Shown: in pieces, positions 41,401 to 53,400 of the stretch
Layout of the letters: each line of letters starts with the position of its first letter
Position numbering within the stretch: the first letter of the stretch is position 1
Assembly: GCF_002005225.1 (NCBI RefSeq)
Contig: NZ_CP019724.1
Span: 7,916,001-7,980,000 of the forward strand
DNA from: Streptomyces pactum
Lineage (GTDB): Bacteria > Actinomycetota > Actinomycetes > Streptomycetales > Streptomycetaceae
Direction of reading: 5' to 3'
Length of the DNA: 64,000 nt
Notes under the pieces: model-generated
What the model saw: the letters and a program-made list of their open reading frames with translations, nothing else
Databases searched by the model: none
What the model was told of the DNA's origin: nothing
Made by a program: the position numbers and the translations under genes

Positions 41401-44400
41401 GCCCATTCCGAGGGCGTCCTGTTCACCGGACGCCTGTCACTCACCACGCACCCGTGGCTCGCGGACCACACCGTGGGCGGCGGCATGGTGCTGTTCCCGG
41501 CCACCGGCTTCCTCGAACTGGCCGTCCGCGCCGGTGACGAGGTCGGCTGCGACCGCGTGGAGGAGTTCACCCTCGCCACCCCGCTGCTGCTGCCCGCGGA
41601 CGCCGCGGCCGTCGTACAGGTGTGGGTCGGCGCGCCCGACGAGTCCGGCGGCCGCAAGGTCAGTCTCTACTCCCGGCCGGCCGGTGCGCCGGAGGAGACC
41701 TGGACGGAGCACGCGTCGGGTCTGCTCGGCACCGGTGCGCGCGCCGTCGGCTTCGACGCGAGCGTCTGGCCGCCCCGCAGCGCCGTCGCCGTGGACCTCG
41801 ACGGCTTCTACGACCGCACCGAGTACGGCCCCGTCTTCCGGACCATCCGGGCCGTGTGGAAGCGCGGCGACGAGGCGTTCGTCGAGGCCGCCCTCCCCGC
41901 CCAGGTGGACGACGCCGGCTACTACGGCATGCACCCGGCGCTCCTGGACGCGGCCGTCCAGTCCGTCGGCTTCGCCGGGCTCGACGACGAACACCAACTG
42001 CTGCCCTTCCTGTGGGCGGGCGTGTCCCTCCACGCGGGCGGCGCCGCCGTCGTGCGCTTCCGCGTGGCCCGCACGGGCGACGACTCCGTCTCCATCGAAG
42101 CCGTCGACCTCGAGGGAGCCCCTGTCCTGTCGGCGGACTCCCTGGTGCTGCGGGTCCCCGCCGCAATCCAGGCGCCCACGAGCCGCCGGCCGGAACTGGA
42201 CTCCCTGCTCCGCCTGGACTGGACGCCCGCCCCCGAGACGACCGAGACGACCGAGACGGGCCCCGGACCCCGTCACGCCGTCGTGACCCTCGGCGGAGCG
42301 GACGGCTCCGCCGAGGCCCTGTCCGGCCTCACGGGCGACGAGAGCATCGTCGTCGTACCGCTGTCCGGCGGCGACCACGGCGACGACGTGCCGCAGGCCA
42401 CGCACACGCTGACCGCAAGTGCGCTCGCCCTCGTGCAGACGTGGCTGGCCCAGGACCGGTTCGCGTCGGCGCGGCTGGTGTTCGTCACCCGCCGCGCGGT
42501 CGGGGCCGCCGGGGGCGAGGGGGTCGAAGACCTCGCCGGGGCGGCCGTGTGGGGCCTGGTGCGTGCGGCGCACTCCGAGAACCCCACCCGCTTCGCCTTG
42601 GTCGACCTGGACGAGCGCGCCCGGATCGAGGCGGTCCTTCCACGCCTTTCCCCGCTCCTCGCGGCCGGGGACGCACAGTTCGCCGTGCGGGAGGACACCG
42701 TGCTGCTGGGCCGGCTGGACCGGGTCGTGGCCGGTCCCGGCCTGCTGCCCCCGAACCAGGGTCCGTGGCGGGTGGACAGCACGGCCAAGGGCAACCTCGA
42801 CGCCCTCACCCTCGTGCCCTGCCCCGACCTGCTGGAGAGCCCGCAGGGGCGTCAGGTGCGGGTGGAGGTGCGGGCCGCGGGCCTGAACTTCCGCGACGTG
42901 CTGAACGCGCTGGACATGTACCCCGGCGAGGCGGGGCTGCTCGGTGCCGAGGCCGCCGGTGTGGTCACCGCGACCGGGCCCGGCGTCACCGGTCTGCGGA
43001 CCGGCGACCGCGTCATGGGCATGGTCCCCGGCGGACTCGCCACCGAGGCGTTGATCGACGAACGGTTCCTGGTCCGGGTCCCCGACGGCTGGACCGATGA
43101 TCAGGCGGCGTCGGTGCCACTGGTGTTCCTGACCGCCTACTACGGACTCGTCGACCTCGCGGGGTTGTGTGCGGGTGAGTCGGTGCTGGTGCATGCGGGC
43201 GCCGGTGGTGTGGGGATGGCGGCGGTGGGGTTGGCGCGTCATCTGGGGGCGGAGGTGTTCGCGACCGCGAGTGAGGGCAAGTGGGATGTCCTGCGGTCGA
43301 TGGGTCTGGACGACGATCACATCGCGTCGTCGCGTGACACGGGCTTCGAGGAGAAGTTCGGGGGGGTGACGGGTGGCCGGGGTGTCGATGTGGTGCTGAA
43401 CGCTCTGGCGGGTGAGTTCGTGGACGCGTCGTTGCGGCTGACGGCCGCGGGCGGCCGGTTCCTGGAGATGGGCAAGACCGATGTCCGTGACCCGGGAGCG
43501 GTCGGCGGGGACGTCACCTACCGCGCCTTCGACCTCGGCGAAGCCGGCCCCGACCGGACGCACGACATGCTGGAGGAACTGCTCGCCCTCTTCGACGCGG
43601 GTGCGTTGGAGTCGTTGCCGGTGCGGACGTGGGATGTGCGGCGGGCGCGTGAGGCGTTCCGGTTCATGAGCCGTGCTGAGCACGTGGGGAAGATCGTGCT
43701 GACGATGCCGCGGCGGTGGGATCCCGAGGGCACGGTGCTGGTCACGGGTGGGACGGGTGGTCTGGCGCGGGAGCTGGCGCGGCATCTGGTGGGGGAGCGG
43801 GGTGTTCGGCATCTGCTGCTGACCTCGCGTCGGGGTCTGGACGCTCCTGGTGCTGAGGATCTGCGTGAGGAGTTGGCGGCTGCTGGTGCGTCGGTGTCGG
43901 TGGTGGCGTGTGATGTGGCTGACCGTGAGGCGTTGGCGGGGGTGTTGGCGGGGGTCGATCCTGCGCGTCCGTTGACGGCGGTGGTGCATACGGCGGGTGT
44001 GCTGGACGACGGTGTGGTGTCGTCGTTGTCGGCGGAGCGGGTGTCGGGGGTGCTGCGTCCGAAGGTGGACGGGGCGTGGCATCTGCACGAGTTGACGCGG
44101 GACGCCGATCTGGCGGCGTTCGTGTTGTTCTCGTCGGTGTCGGGTGTGATGGGCAGTGCGGGGCAGGGCAATTACGCGGCGGCGAATGTCTTCCTGGACG
44201 CGCTGGCGCAGTCGCGTGCGGCGTCGGGGCTGCCGGCGTTGTCGCTGGCGTGGGGTGCCTGGGCCCAGGACAGCGGCATGACCGGCACCCTCACCGAAGC
44301 CGAGAAGCGCAGAATGGCGGCCTCGGCCGCGCCGCCTCTCACCGTCGACCAGGGCCTCGCCCTGTGGGACGCCGCCACGGTGTCCGACGAGCCGTACCTC

Positions 44401-47400
44401 GTGCCCATCGGCGCCTCCTCCGGAAACAGCCGGATGCCCGGCGAAGTGCCGCCGCTGCTGCGCAACCTGGTCCGCGGCACCCGGCGCTCCGCCGCCACCG
44501 CCGCCGGAGGCGCGCACACCGCCGCCGACCTCACCCAGCGCCTCCTGGGCCTGCGGGAGGAGGAGCGGGTGCGCCACGTCGTCAACCTGATCCGTGCCGA
44601 AGCCGCCCCCGTCCTCGGTCACACCTCGCCGAAGGCCATCGACGCCCAACGCGACTTCCACGACGCCGGTTTCGACTCCCTCACCGCCGTCGAACTCCGC
44701 AACCGCCTGACCACCGTCACCGGCCTGCGGCTCCCGGCCACCCTCGTCTTCGACCATCCGACGCCCACCGTGCTCGCCGAACACCTGGTCGCCGCCCTGC
44801 TGGACGAGGAGCGGACCGCCGGCGCCGAAGCGGTCCCCACCGCCCCGGCCACGGCGGACGACCCGGTGGTCATCGTCGGCATGGCCTGCCGCATGCCCGG
44901 CGGCGTCAGCTCCCCGGAAGAACTCTGGCAACTCGTCCTGGACGGACGCGAAGGCATCTCCGCCTTCCCGACCGACCGCGGCTGGGACCTCGACACCCTC
45001 ATGCGCGGCGGACGGGGCGGCCACGGCCGCAGTGCCACCGCCGAGGGCGGCTTCCTCTACGACGTGGCCGACTTCGACGCCGGGTTCTTCGGGATCTCGC
45101 CGCGCGAGGCGCTGGCCATGGACCCGCAGCAGCGGCTGCTGCTGGAGACCTCCTGGGAGGCGTTCGAACGCGCCGGGATCGACCCGGCCACCGTGCGCGG
45201 CAGCCAGACCGGCGTCTTCGTCGGCACCAGCGGCCAGGACTACACCACCCTCGTCATGAACTCCAGTGAGGACGCCGAGGGCCACGCCCCCACCGGTCTC
45301 GCCACGAGTGTCATCTCCGGCCGCCTGTCCTACACCTTCGGGCTCGAGGGCCCGGCCGTCACCATCGACACGGCCTGTTCCTCCTCCCTGGTCGCCCTCC
45401 ACTGGGCGGCCCACGCCCTGCGCTCCGGCGAGTGCGGCCTCGCCCTGGCCGGCGGCGTCACCGTGATGTCGACCGCCATGGGCTACGCCGGCTTCACCCG
45501 GCAGGGCGGCCTCGCTCCCGACGGCCGCTGCAAGGCGTTCGCCGACGCGGCCGACGGCACCGGCTGGTCCGAGGGCGTCGGCATGCTGGTCGTGGAGCGC
45601 CTCTCCGACGCCCGCCGCAACGGGCATCCGGTGCTCGCCGTGATCCGAGGGTCGGCCGTCAACCAGGACGGCGCCTCGAACGGTCTCACCGCTCCGAACG
45701 GTCCCTCCCAGCAGCGGGTCATCCGCCAGGCCCTGGCGGGCGCCGGTCTCTCCCCGGCCGACGTGGACGCGGTGGAGGCGCACGGCACGGGCACGACCCT
45801 GGGCGACCCGATCGAGGCGCAGGCCCTCCTCGCCACCTACGGCCAGGACCGGCCCGCCGACCGGCCGCTGCTCCTCGGCTCCATCAAGTCGAACATCGGC
45901 CACGCGCAGGCCGCCGCCGGCGTCGCGGGCGTCATCAAGACGGTCATGGCGATCCGGCACGGAATGCTTCCCAAGTCCCTGCACATCGACGAGCCCTCGA
46001 CGCACGTGGACTGGACCGAGGGCGAGGTGCGCCTCCTCACCGAGACGGCCGCCTGGCCGGAGACCGGCCGCCCGCGTCGCGCGGGTGTGTCCTCGTTCGG
46101 CATCAGCGGCACCAACGCGCACACCATCGTCGAGCAGGCGCCCGACGCCCCGGACGACGCCAAACACTCCGAGGCTCCCGCCGTCGTGCCCGCGGTGGTG
46201 CCGTGGGTGGTGTCGGCGCGGACGGAGGAGGCGCTGCCGGGTCAGGTGGAGCGGGTGCGGTCGCTGGAGGCCGTGTCCGCGCTGGATGTGGGGTATTCGC
46301 TGGCTTCGGGTCGTTCGGTGTTCGAGCATCGGGCGGTGTTGCTGGCGGGTGTGGACGGCGGGTTGTCGGAGGTGGCGCGGGGGCGTGCGGGGGAGCGGTC
46401 GCTCGCGGTGCTGTTCTCGGGTCAGGGTTCGCAGCGTGCGGGGATGGGGCGGGAGTTGTATGCCCGGTTCCCGGTGTTCGCGGAGGCGCTGGACGCCGTA
46501 CTGGCGCACTTGGACCGGGAGTCGTCGCTGCGGGAGGTGATGTTCGGGGAGTCCGACCTTCTCGATGACACGGGTTACACGCAGCCGGCGTTGTTCGCGC
46601 TGGAGGTGGCCCTGTATCGGCTGGTGGAGTCGTGGGGTGTGCGGCCGGAGTTCGTGGCCGGTCATTCCATCGGTGAGGTCACGGCCGCGCATGTGGCGGG
46701 TGTGCTGTCGCTGGAGGACGCGTGCACGCTGGTGGCGGCCCGTGCCCGGCTGATGGGGGAGCTGCCCGCGGGCGGTGCGATGGTCGCCGTCCAGGCCGCC
46801 GAGGAGGAGGTCCGTCCGCTGCTGACGGAGGGTGTGTCCCTGGCCGCGGTCAACGGTCCCGACGCGGTGGTCGTCGCCGGTGTGGAGGGTGAGGTCCTGG
46901 GCCTGGCGGAGGCGTTCGACGGTCGTAAGACCCGGCGGCTGTCGGTGAGCCATGCGTTCCATTCGCCGTTGATGGAGCCGATGCTCGACGCGTTCCGTGA
47001 GGTCGCCGAGGGGCTGACCTACCACGAGCCGTCCCTTCCCGTCGTCTCGAACGTGACGGGCGCCCTCGCCGACGCCGGCCTGCTGTGCTCGGCGGAGTAC
47101 TGGGTGCGGCACGTCCGGGAGACCGTGCGTTTCGCGGACGGGGTCGGCGTCCTCACCGAGGCCGGAGCCGATGCCTTCCTGGAGCTCGGCCCCGACGGCG
47201 TCCTCACCGCGCTGACCCGGCGGATCCACGAGGCGGACGCCGGTCTGGTGGCCGAGGCCGCCCAGCGTGCCCGGCAGGGCGAGGAGAGCGCGCTGCTCAC
47301 CGCAATCGCGCGGCTCCACGTGTCCGGCGTGACCGTCGACTGGTCGGCCTGGTTCGACGGCACCGGAGCCCGCCGCACGGAGCTGCCCACCTACGCGTTC

Positions 47401-50400
47401 CAGCGGTCCCGCTACTGGCCCGACGCCCAGCGCTCCACCACGCCCGCGACGGGAGCGGACCCGCTGGACGCCGCGTTCTGGACGGCGGTCGAGGGCGAGG
47501 ACCTGGGCGCTCTCGCCGCCGACCTCTCCGTGGACACCGACACCCTGGGTGCCGTGCTTCCCGCGCTGTCCTCCTGGCGGCGCAGGCAGCGCGACCAGGC
47601 GATGGTCGACGCGATCCGCCACCACGAGGCGTGGAAGCCGCTGTCGCCGCCGGCCTCGTCCCCGGCCCCGGCCGGCACCTGGCTGGCCGTCGTACCCGAA
47701 GGCCTCGCGGACGACCCGTGGGCGGCCTCGGTGCTGGAGGCCGTCGGAACCGGCGTCGTACCGTTCCTCGTCGGCACCGACAGCCGGGAGACGCTGGCCG
47801 TCCGGCTGCGTGACCTGAAGGCCGACGGCACCACCCTCTCCGGTGTGCTGTCCCTGACGGCGCCCACCGAGCCCGCACCGGTGACGCCCGGCGACCACGG
47901 CGTGCCGGCCGTGGCGACCGCCGTACTGTTCCAGGCGCTGCTCGACGCCGAAGTCACCGCACCCCTGTGGTGCGTGACCCGGGGAGCGGTCGCCGTGGCC
48001 GCCTCCGAACCGCTCACCGACCCCGCCCAGGCGGCCGTGTGGGGCCTCGGACGGGTCGCCGCCCTCGAACACCCCACTCGATGGGGAGGGCTGATCGACC
48101 TGCCCGGGACCCTCGACGACCGGGTCGCGCGGCGCTTCGCCGCCGTCCTCGCCGGGCACGACGGCGAGGACCAGGTCGCCGTACGGGACACCGCGGTCTT
48201 CGGCCGCCGTCTGGTCCCCGCCGCGCAGGCCGCGCCCGACGCGGGCTGGCAGCCCGGCGGCACCGTCCTGATCACCGGCGGAACGGGAGGCCGGGGCGCC
48301 CACGTGGCGCGCTGGCTGGCCGCCGCCGGTGCCGCCCGCCTCGTCCTCGTCGGCCGACGAGGCCCCGACGCGCCCGGCGCCGCGGAGCTCGCCGCCGAAC
48401 TGCGCGCTCTCGGCGCCGAAGTCACCCTCCACGCCTGCGACGCCGCCGACCGGGACGCGCTCGCCGCCGTCCTGGCGGACATCCCCGGCGACACTCCGCT
48501 CACCGCCGTCGTGCACGCCGCGGGTATCGTCGACGACGGAGTCCTGGACGACCTGACCCCCGAGCGGTTCGCCGCGCTGCACCGGGCCAGGACCGCACCC
48601 GCCGTCCACCTGGACGAACTGACCCGCGACCTGGACCTGACGGCGTTCGTGCTCTGCTCCTCGATCGCCGGCACGGTCGGCACCGCCGGCCGGGCCGGCC
48701 TCGCCGCCGCCACGGCCGTCCTCGACGCGCTGGCCCGCCGCCGCCGAGGCGAGGGGCTGCCCGCGACCTCCGTCGCCTGGGGAGCGTGGAGCGAGGAGGG
48801 CCCGGACGACGCCACCGCGGCCACCACCGTCGCCGTCCCCGGCACGAGGGAAGCCCGCCCGGCGGACGACGGAACCGCCGCCGCCCGCCCCCACCGTGCC
48901 GTCGGCCACCCCGCCGTCCACCCGGACCTGGCCCTCGCCGCCCTGCGGCAGGCCGTCACCCGGCCGGAGCCGGCGCCCGTCGTGTTCGACCCGCGTCAGC
49001 CGCAGGTCCTCGACACCCTCATCGGCATCCGCGGCAGCGCCCTGCTGCGCGACCTGCCGGACGCCCGGCAGGCCCTCGCGGACGCCGAGGCCGCCCGCCA
49101 GGAGACCGAGACGGCCGCGTCGGGCCTCGCGCAGCGCCTGCGGGGGCTGCCCGCCGCCGAGCGCACCGGCCTCGTCACCGACCTGGTCCGCACCCACGCG
49201 GCGGCCGTCCTCGGCCACCCCGGCCCGCAGGCGGTGGCACCCGACCGCAACTTCCGCGACCTCGGCTTCGACTCGCTGACCGCGATCGAACTGCCCAACC
49301 GGCTCGCCCTCGCCACCGGCCTGCGCCTGCCGGCCACCACCGTCTACGACTACCCGACCGCCCAGGCACTCGCCGAACACCTGGTCGCCGAACTGCTCGG
49401 CGAGCAGGACACCACCGGTGCGGACGCGGTGACCGCCGCCGGACTCACCGACGACCCGGTCGTGATCGTCGGCATGGCCTGCCGCCTGCCCGGCGGCGTC
49501 CGTTCCCCGCAGGACCTGTGGCGGATGCTCAGCGAGGGACGGGACGGCATCGAGCCCTTCCCCGAGGACCGCGGCTGGGACCTCGCCACCCTCACCACCG
49601 GGGGAGCGGACGGCCGGGGCCGCAGCGCCACCCTCAAGGGCGGCTTCCTCGACGGAGCCGCCGACTTCGACGCCGCGTTCTTCGGGATCTCGCCGCGCGA
49701 GGCGCTGGCCATGGACCCGCAGCAGCGGCTCCTGCTGGAGACCACCTGGGAGGCCTTCGAACGCGCCGGTATCGACGCCGAAGGTCTGCGCGGCAGTCGT
49801 ACCGGCGTCTTCGTCGGTACCAACGGGCAGGACTACTCCACCCTCGTCATGAACTCCCGGGAGGACCTGGAGGGCCACGCCGGCACCGGCCTCGCCGCCA
49901 GCGTCGTCTCCGGCCGCCTCGCCTACACCTTCGGCCTGGAGGGCCCGGCGGTCACCGTCGACACCGCCTGCTCCTCGTCCCTGGTCGCCCTGCACTGGGC
50001 CATGCAGGCCCTGCGCGCCGGGGAGTGCGACCTCGCCGTCGCGGGCGGCGTCACCCTGATGAGCACGCCTTCCAGCTTCTCGGGATTCACGCTCCAGAAC
50101 GGCCTGTCCACCGACGGCCGCTGCAAGGCCTACGCGGACGCCGCCGACGGCACCGGCTGGTCCGAGGGCGTCGGTCTGATCGTCGTCGAGCGGCTGTCCG
50201 ACGCGCGTCGCCACGGGCACGAGGTGCTGGCCGTGGTCCGCGGCTCGGCGATCAACCAGGACGGCGCGTCCAACGGCCTCACCGCGCCCAACGGCCCGTC
50301 CCAGCAGCGGGTCATCCGCCAGGCGCTGGCCAGTGCGGGCCTCACCCCGGCCGACGTGGACGCCGTGGAGGGGCACGGCACCGGTACCCCGCTCGGCGAC

Positions 50401-53400
50401 CCGATCGAGGCGCAGGCGCTGCTCGCCACGTACGGACGCGACCGGGATGCGGAGCGTCCGCTGCTGCTGGGCTCCATCAAGTCGAACATCGGCCACACCC
50501 AGGCCGCCGCAGGCGTCGCCGGCATCATCAAGACCGTCATGGCGATGCGCCACCGCGAACTGCCCCGCACCCTGCACGTGGACCGTCCGACCACGCACGT
50601 CGACTGGGCGGCGGGCTCGGTGCGCCTGCTCACCGAGCCGGCCCCGTGGCCGGAGACGGACCGCCCGTGGCGCGCGGGCATCTCGTCCTTCGGCATCAGC
50701 GGAACCAACGCGCACACCATCATCGAGCAGGCACCCGAGCCCGAGGAGGACACCTCGCGGCCGACCGCACCCGCCGCACGTGCGACCGGGACCGCGGCAC
50801 CCGCGACCGGACCCGCCGTCCGCGCGAACGCGGTCCCGTGGCCCGTCTCCGCCAAGTCGGAAACGGCCCTCGACGCCCAGGTCGCCGACGTCCTCGGCCT
50901 GGCCGACTCCTCCCCGCTGGACGTCGGTTACTCCCTGGCCACCGGCCGCTCGCTCCTCGACCACCGTGCCGTGCTCCTCACCGCGCCCGGCGCCGCACCG
51001 GTCGAGGTCGCCCGTGGCCGGGCCGCCCACCGTGGCTGCGCCGTCCTCTTCTCGGGGCAGGGTTCGCAGCGTGCGGGGACGGGGCGGGAGCTGTATGCCC
51101 GGTTCCCGGTGTTCGCGGAGGCGCTGGACGCCGTACTGGCGCGGCTGGACGGGGGGCTGGAACAGCCGCTGCGGGAGGTGATGTTCGGGCAGTCCGAGCT
51201 CCTCGACGACACCGGATACACGCAGCCGGCGCTGTTCGCCCTGGAGGTCGCCCTCTACCGGCTCGTGGAGTCGCTGGGTGTCCGGCCGGAGTTCGTGGCC
51301 GGTCACTCGGTGGGCGAGATCACGGCCGCGCACGTGGCGGGTGTGCTGTCGCTCGAGGACGCGTGCACGCTGGTCGCGGCCCGTGCCCGGCTGATGCGGG
51401 AACTGCCCGCCGGCGGTGCGATGGTCGCCGTACAGGCCACCGAGGACGAGCTCCGCCCGTTGCTGACGGAGGGCGTCTGCCTCGCCGCCGTCAACGCCGC
51501 CGACTCCGTCGTCGTGGCCGGCACCGAGGACGAGGTCCTGGCGGTCGCCGCCCGCTTCGAGGCCGACGGCCGCAGGACCCGGCGCCTGTCCGTCAGCCAC
51601 GCCTTCCACTCACCGCTCATGGAGCCCATGCTCGACGCGTTCCGCGAGGTCGCCGAGGGACTGACGTACGCCGAGCCGCGCATCCCGGTCGTCTCCAACG
51701 TGACCGGCGCGCTCGCCGAACCGGGGCTGCTCCGCTCGGCCGAGTACTGGGTGCGGCACGTGCGCGGCACCGTCCGGTTCGCGGACGGCATCGACGCCCT
51801 GACCGGCGCCGGAGCCAACGCCTTCCTCGAAGTCGGCCCGGGCGGGGTGCTCACCGCCCTGGCACAGCGCGGCCTCGACACCGACCTGGACGCCGTCGCC
51901 GTACCGGCCCTGCGCAAGGACCGCGACGAGCAGAGCGCGCTGCTCACCGCGCTCGCGCGGCTGCACGTCTCCGGCGTCCGGGTCGACTGGGCCGCCTGGT
52001 TCGACGGCACCGGAGCCCGCCGCACCGAACTGCCCACCTACCCCTTCCAGCGCGAGCGGTACTGGCCGCGCCCCGCCGCCCTCACCGGCGACGTCACCTC
52101 GGCCGGCCTGATCCCGGCCGACCACCCGCTGCTCGGCGCCGCCGTCCCGCTCGCCGACTCCGAGGGCGCCCTGTTCACCAGCCAGATCTCGATGCAGGTC
52201 CACCCCTGGCTGCTGGACCACAAGGTCGGCGGCACGGTCGTCATGCCCGGCACCGGCTATCTGGAGATGGCCGTCCGCGCCGCCGACCAGGTCGGCTGCG
52301 CCCGCGTCGAGGAACTCGTCCTCGCCACTGCGATGATCCTCGACGAGAAGGTGCCCACCGCGCTGCAGGTCGTGCTCGGCGCCCCCGGCGAGGACGGCTC
52401 CCGCAGCATCGCCTTCCACTCCCGCCCCGGCGACGCCACCGACGGCCCGTGGACCCTGCACGCCACCGGCCTGCTCGCCGCCGAGGAACACACCACGGAG
52501 TTCGACGTGCCCGAGTGGCCGCCCGCCGGCGCCGTGTCCGCGGGCTTCGACGGCAGCTACGAACGCACCGAGTACGGACCCGCCTTCCAGGGCCTGCGCC
52601 AGGTGTGGCTCCGCGGCGACGAGGCGTACGTCGAGGTCGCCCTGCCGGACGACGTCGCCGGTGACGCCCAGTACTTCGGGATGCACCCGGCGCTGCTCGA
52701 CGCCGTCCAGCACGCCAACGGGTACCTCGGCGTCGGCAGCGAGGACAACCCGCTGCTGCCCTTCGCCTGGAACGGCGTCTCGCTCCACGCGGCGGGCGCC
52801 ACCACACTGCGGGTGCGCACCGTCCGGCTCGACGACGAGTCCGTCTCGCTCACGGCGGTCGACCCCGAGGGCACCCCGGTGCTCTCCGCCCGCTCCCTGG
52901 TCCTGCGCGCCCCCAGCGTGCCGCGCGCCCCGGTCACCGGCGGCGGCCAGGAACCGGTGTTCCGCCTCGACTGGGTGACCGCGCCCGAGACCAAGCCCCT
53001 CGAAGGACTGCGGGCCGCCACGCTCGGCGCCGACGTCTTCGGCACCGGCACCGCCCTGGACTCCCTCGCCGACCTCACCGAGGACCCCGCCGGCGCACCC
53101 GACTTCGTCCTCGTCCCGCTCCAGGGCGAGTACGGCGGCGAGGCCGAAGGCGGACCGGCCGACGGCGGACCGGCCGACGGCGGACCGGACGGCGCCGGCC
53201 CGGACGTGCCCGCCGCGGTCCACGCCCTCACCACCCGCACCCTCGCGCTGGTACAGGAATGGCTGGCGCACGACCGGCTCGACCACACCCGTCTCGTCTT
53301 CGTCACCCGCGGCGCGCTCGCCGTCGGCGACGGCGACGGCGTGCGGGATCTGGCGGCCGCCGCCGCCCTGGGCCTGCTGCGCTCGGCCCAGTCGGAGAAC

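Larger units (their letters stand above)
38719..44810 (+). other. PKS module 8: KS-AT(malonyl)-DH-ER-KR(B)-ACP, DH motif with an extra Gly
   Basis: KS Cys is residue 2254, AT Ser 2694 in GHSIGE with HAFH. The DH motif is [11 protein letters not shown] (His 2997): one extra GGC codon makes it one residue longer than in every other DH of the window. HPALLDAAV (Asp 3157) is normal. The ER and KR (Tyr 3899) are intact and almost identical to those of module 7. ACP Ser is 4067. Expected product is a methylene (C9), or a hydroxyl if the inserted Gly kills the DH. Confidence 0.85.

Noticed and set aside
41437..51609. Minus-strand open frame of 3,390 codons
   Set aside because: Antisense shadow of modules 8-10. 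Runs of His/Arg/Gln in it simply mirror the low-GC3 AT and KR tracts on the plus strand.
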